Of a stretch of 64,000 nt of DNA, positions 62,951-64,000 are shown in pieces. The notes under the pieces were generated by a model that made no database searches, was not told the origin of the DNA, and worked only from the letters and a program-made list of their open reading frames with translations. The stretch lies in contig NZ_JAFBCU010000001.1 of the NCBI RefSeq assembly GCF_016907875.1, forward strand, positions 2,294,001-2,358,000. Reading direction: 5' to 3'. The stretch comes from Arthrobacter roseus (GTDB taxonomy: Bacteria; Actinomycetota; Actinomycetes; Actinomycetales; Micrococcaceae). The translations under genes and the position numbers were made by a program. Each line of letters opens with the position of its first letter. Position 1 is the first letter of the stretch.

Positions 62951-64000
62951 CTACATGAGGCTCATCGGGTTCACGAGCTCCCCGTTCAACATCGTCTCGA
63001 AATGAAGATGGCACCCAGAGGAGTTGCCCGTATTGCCCACCCGACCAATGAGTTGGCCAGCGCTCACACGTTGCCCTGAATAAACGTTCATGCTCTGAAG
63101 ATGGTAAAAATTGGTTGCTAAGACGTTGCCCCGAACAATTCCATGATTGAGCACAATACGGTTTCCTGTGCCAATCATCTGACCGCCACCCTGATCCGCG
63201 AACCAGACTTCCCCGCTCGCCGGGGCGTAAACCGGTGTGCCACAAGGCGGTGCGAAATCAATTCCGCTATGCAGATAACCACCGATGCCGCCAAAGTCGA
63301 TAGTGCCCGACGGCGTCGGCCGCCATCCGAAACCGGATGAGATAGGAGCGTTGACGGGATACTTCAAACCGAACGCGGACGGATTACCAGGGGCGACAGG
63401 CGCCGGTGCTGGTGCCGGCGCCGGCTTTATCGGAGGCGGCGGAGGCGGTTCCGGGCGGTTATTCTTGGCCGCTTCACGGCGATCACGTTCGATCTGCTCC
63501 TGACGTGCCTTCTCTGCAGCCGCAGCCGCCGCCTCTGCAGCTGCGGCCTCCGCAGCCGCAGCCTGACGCCGTTGCTCCTCGGCCTTGCGCCGAGCTTCTT
63601 CCAACAATTTGCGCTGACGTTCGGCTATCTGCTCCTGAACAGCCTCCTGAGCAGCTCTAGTCTGCTCCAGCTTCTTCTGAACGACTGGTCGCTGTGCCTC
63701 GAGTTTCGCGGACAGAGAGGACGTGTCTGCAATGAGTTTATCGACGTGCTCCTTCTTTGCCGCAGCATCATCGCGGGCGTCCTGCTCACGCGCGAGTGCC
63801 TCATCTGCCTGCACTTTGAGATCGCGGATTTCCTCCTCAACAGAAGTAAGACGCGCCTCGGAATTGGCGTTCGTAGCATTCTGCTGAGCCAAGCGGTCCA
63901 TGGCCGCACCTTGGCTTCGCATAGCTTGATCGGCAAGGTTTATGGAACTGGTCAGGTTATCTGCGCCGTCTGCTCCGAGAATCAGCGAAATACTTGAAGG
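62951..64000 (-). CDS. M23-family peptidoglycan endopeptidase with coiled coil, 5' end cut
   Basis: The frame is open to the window edge, so the N-terminus (signal peptide) is missing; 349 residues are seen. The first half is a long Ala/Glu/Arg/Gln coiled coil (runs such as LEEARRKAEEQRRQAAAAEAA), then a Pro-rich hinge PEPPPPPPIKPAPAPAP, then the LytM domain: YLHSGIDFAPPCGTPVYAP gives the first His and Asp, and SGCHLHFETM the HxH pair of the zinc site. All four zinc residues appear present, so it is active rather than a dummy LytM. Coiled-coil LytM proteins partner FtsEX, and ftsEX usually lies just upstream. Confidence 0.9.
   Translation of the reverse strand, partial: PSSISLILGADGADNLTSSINLADQAMRSQGAAMDRLAQQNATNANSEARLTSVEEEIRDLKVQADEALAREQDARDDAAAKKEHVDKLIADTSSLSAKLEAQRPVVQKKLEQTRAAQEAVQEQIAERQRKLLEEARRKAEEQRRQAAAAEAAAAEAAAAAAEKARQEQIERDRREAAKNNRPEPPPPPPIKPAPAPAPAPVAPGNPSAFGLKYPVNAPISSGFGWRPTPSGTIDFGGIGGYLHSGIDFAPPCGTPVYAPASGEVWFADQGGGQMIGTGNRIVLNHGIVRGNVLATNFYHLQSMNVYSGQRVSAGQLIGRVGNTGNSSGCHLHFETMLNGELVNPMSLM

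Overview
This is chromosomal core DNA from an actinobacterium, most likely a member of the Micrococcaceae (Arthrobacter-like). The grounds are a fused 2-oxoglutarate dehydrogenase of the Kgd/OdhA type, a SigR/RsrA-type mycothiol stress pair, the 24-residue ribosomal protein bL37, a long AtpH, a GuaB1-type IMPDH homologue beside two CNNM proteins, and a tmRNA tag ending DFALAA. GC is moderate for the group by eye, and GTG and TTG starts are frequent. I saw no insertion sequence, prophage, CRISPR array or rRNA operon.

Layout. 1-183: the end of a nagA-like gene. 231-8574 (minus): a complete atp operon, atpI, a second small Atp-associated membrane protein, atpBEFHAGDC, and a DUF2550 gene at its 3' end. 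8683-14468: a cell-surface glycan module (WecA/MraY-like phosphoglycosyltransferase, CapD-type sugar-nucleotide dehydratase, two GT2 glycosyltransferases, a short NAD-dependent epimerase). 14437-19570 (minus): rho, prfA, prmC and the threonylcarbamoyl-AMP synthase gene. 19884-26376 (minus): argS-lysA-hom-thrC-thrB, an aspartate-family amino acid operon. 26545-34712 (plus): tRNA-Arg(CCG), a MoxR/DUF58/DUF4129 membrane module without a transglutaminase, then hrpA. 34720-37913: HIT protein, sulfurtransferase, Cds1-like PLP enzyme, metallo-beta-lactamase-fold protein. 37999-41117: zur with convergent znuABC and a palindromic operator candidate. 41136-45219 (minus): guaB1 and two CNNM genes. 45474-49936 (plus): kgd and a degenerate SGNH-hydrolase-like gene. 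49952-53058: quinone oxidoreductase, bL37, rsrA/sigR and a DoxX protein. 53065-57126: aroA, rsgA, hisN and a methyltransferase. 57161-61243: a manganese ABC transporter, its MntR regulator and two fluoride-channel genes. 61280-64000 (minus): tmRNA, smpB, two small membrane proteins and the 3' part of an M23 peptidase gene.

How the parts work together. Two separate metal circuits are visible: Zur with ZnuABC, and MntR with MntABC. Each has its own operator-like palindrome in front of the substrate-binding protein gene. The MntR metal ligands and the ligands of its binding protein both point to manganese. SigR and RsrA form a thiol-stress switch, and a match to the SigR promoter consensus lies upstream of sigR itself. 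tmRNA and SmpB form the ribosome rescue pair. RF1, PrmC and Rho are grouped for termination and release.

Most of the window is ordinary housekeeping DNA. The points most worth a second look are a possible ATC start codon for zur, an MntR box that overlaps both the mntA start codon and a five-codon mini-ORF, an 18-bp tandem duplication whose only mismatch is the stop codon of an overlapping convergent gene, the 27-bp repeats in rho, the four-copy repeat between rho and prfA, and an SGNH protein that lacks its catalytic residues.
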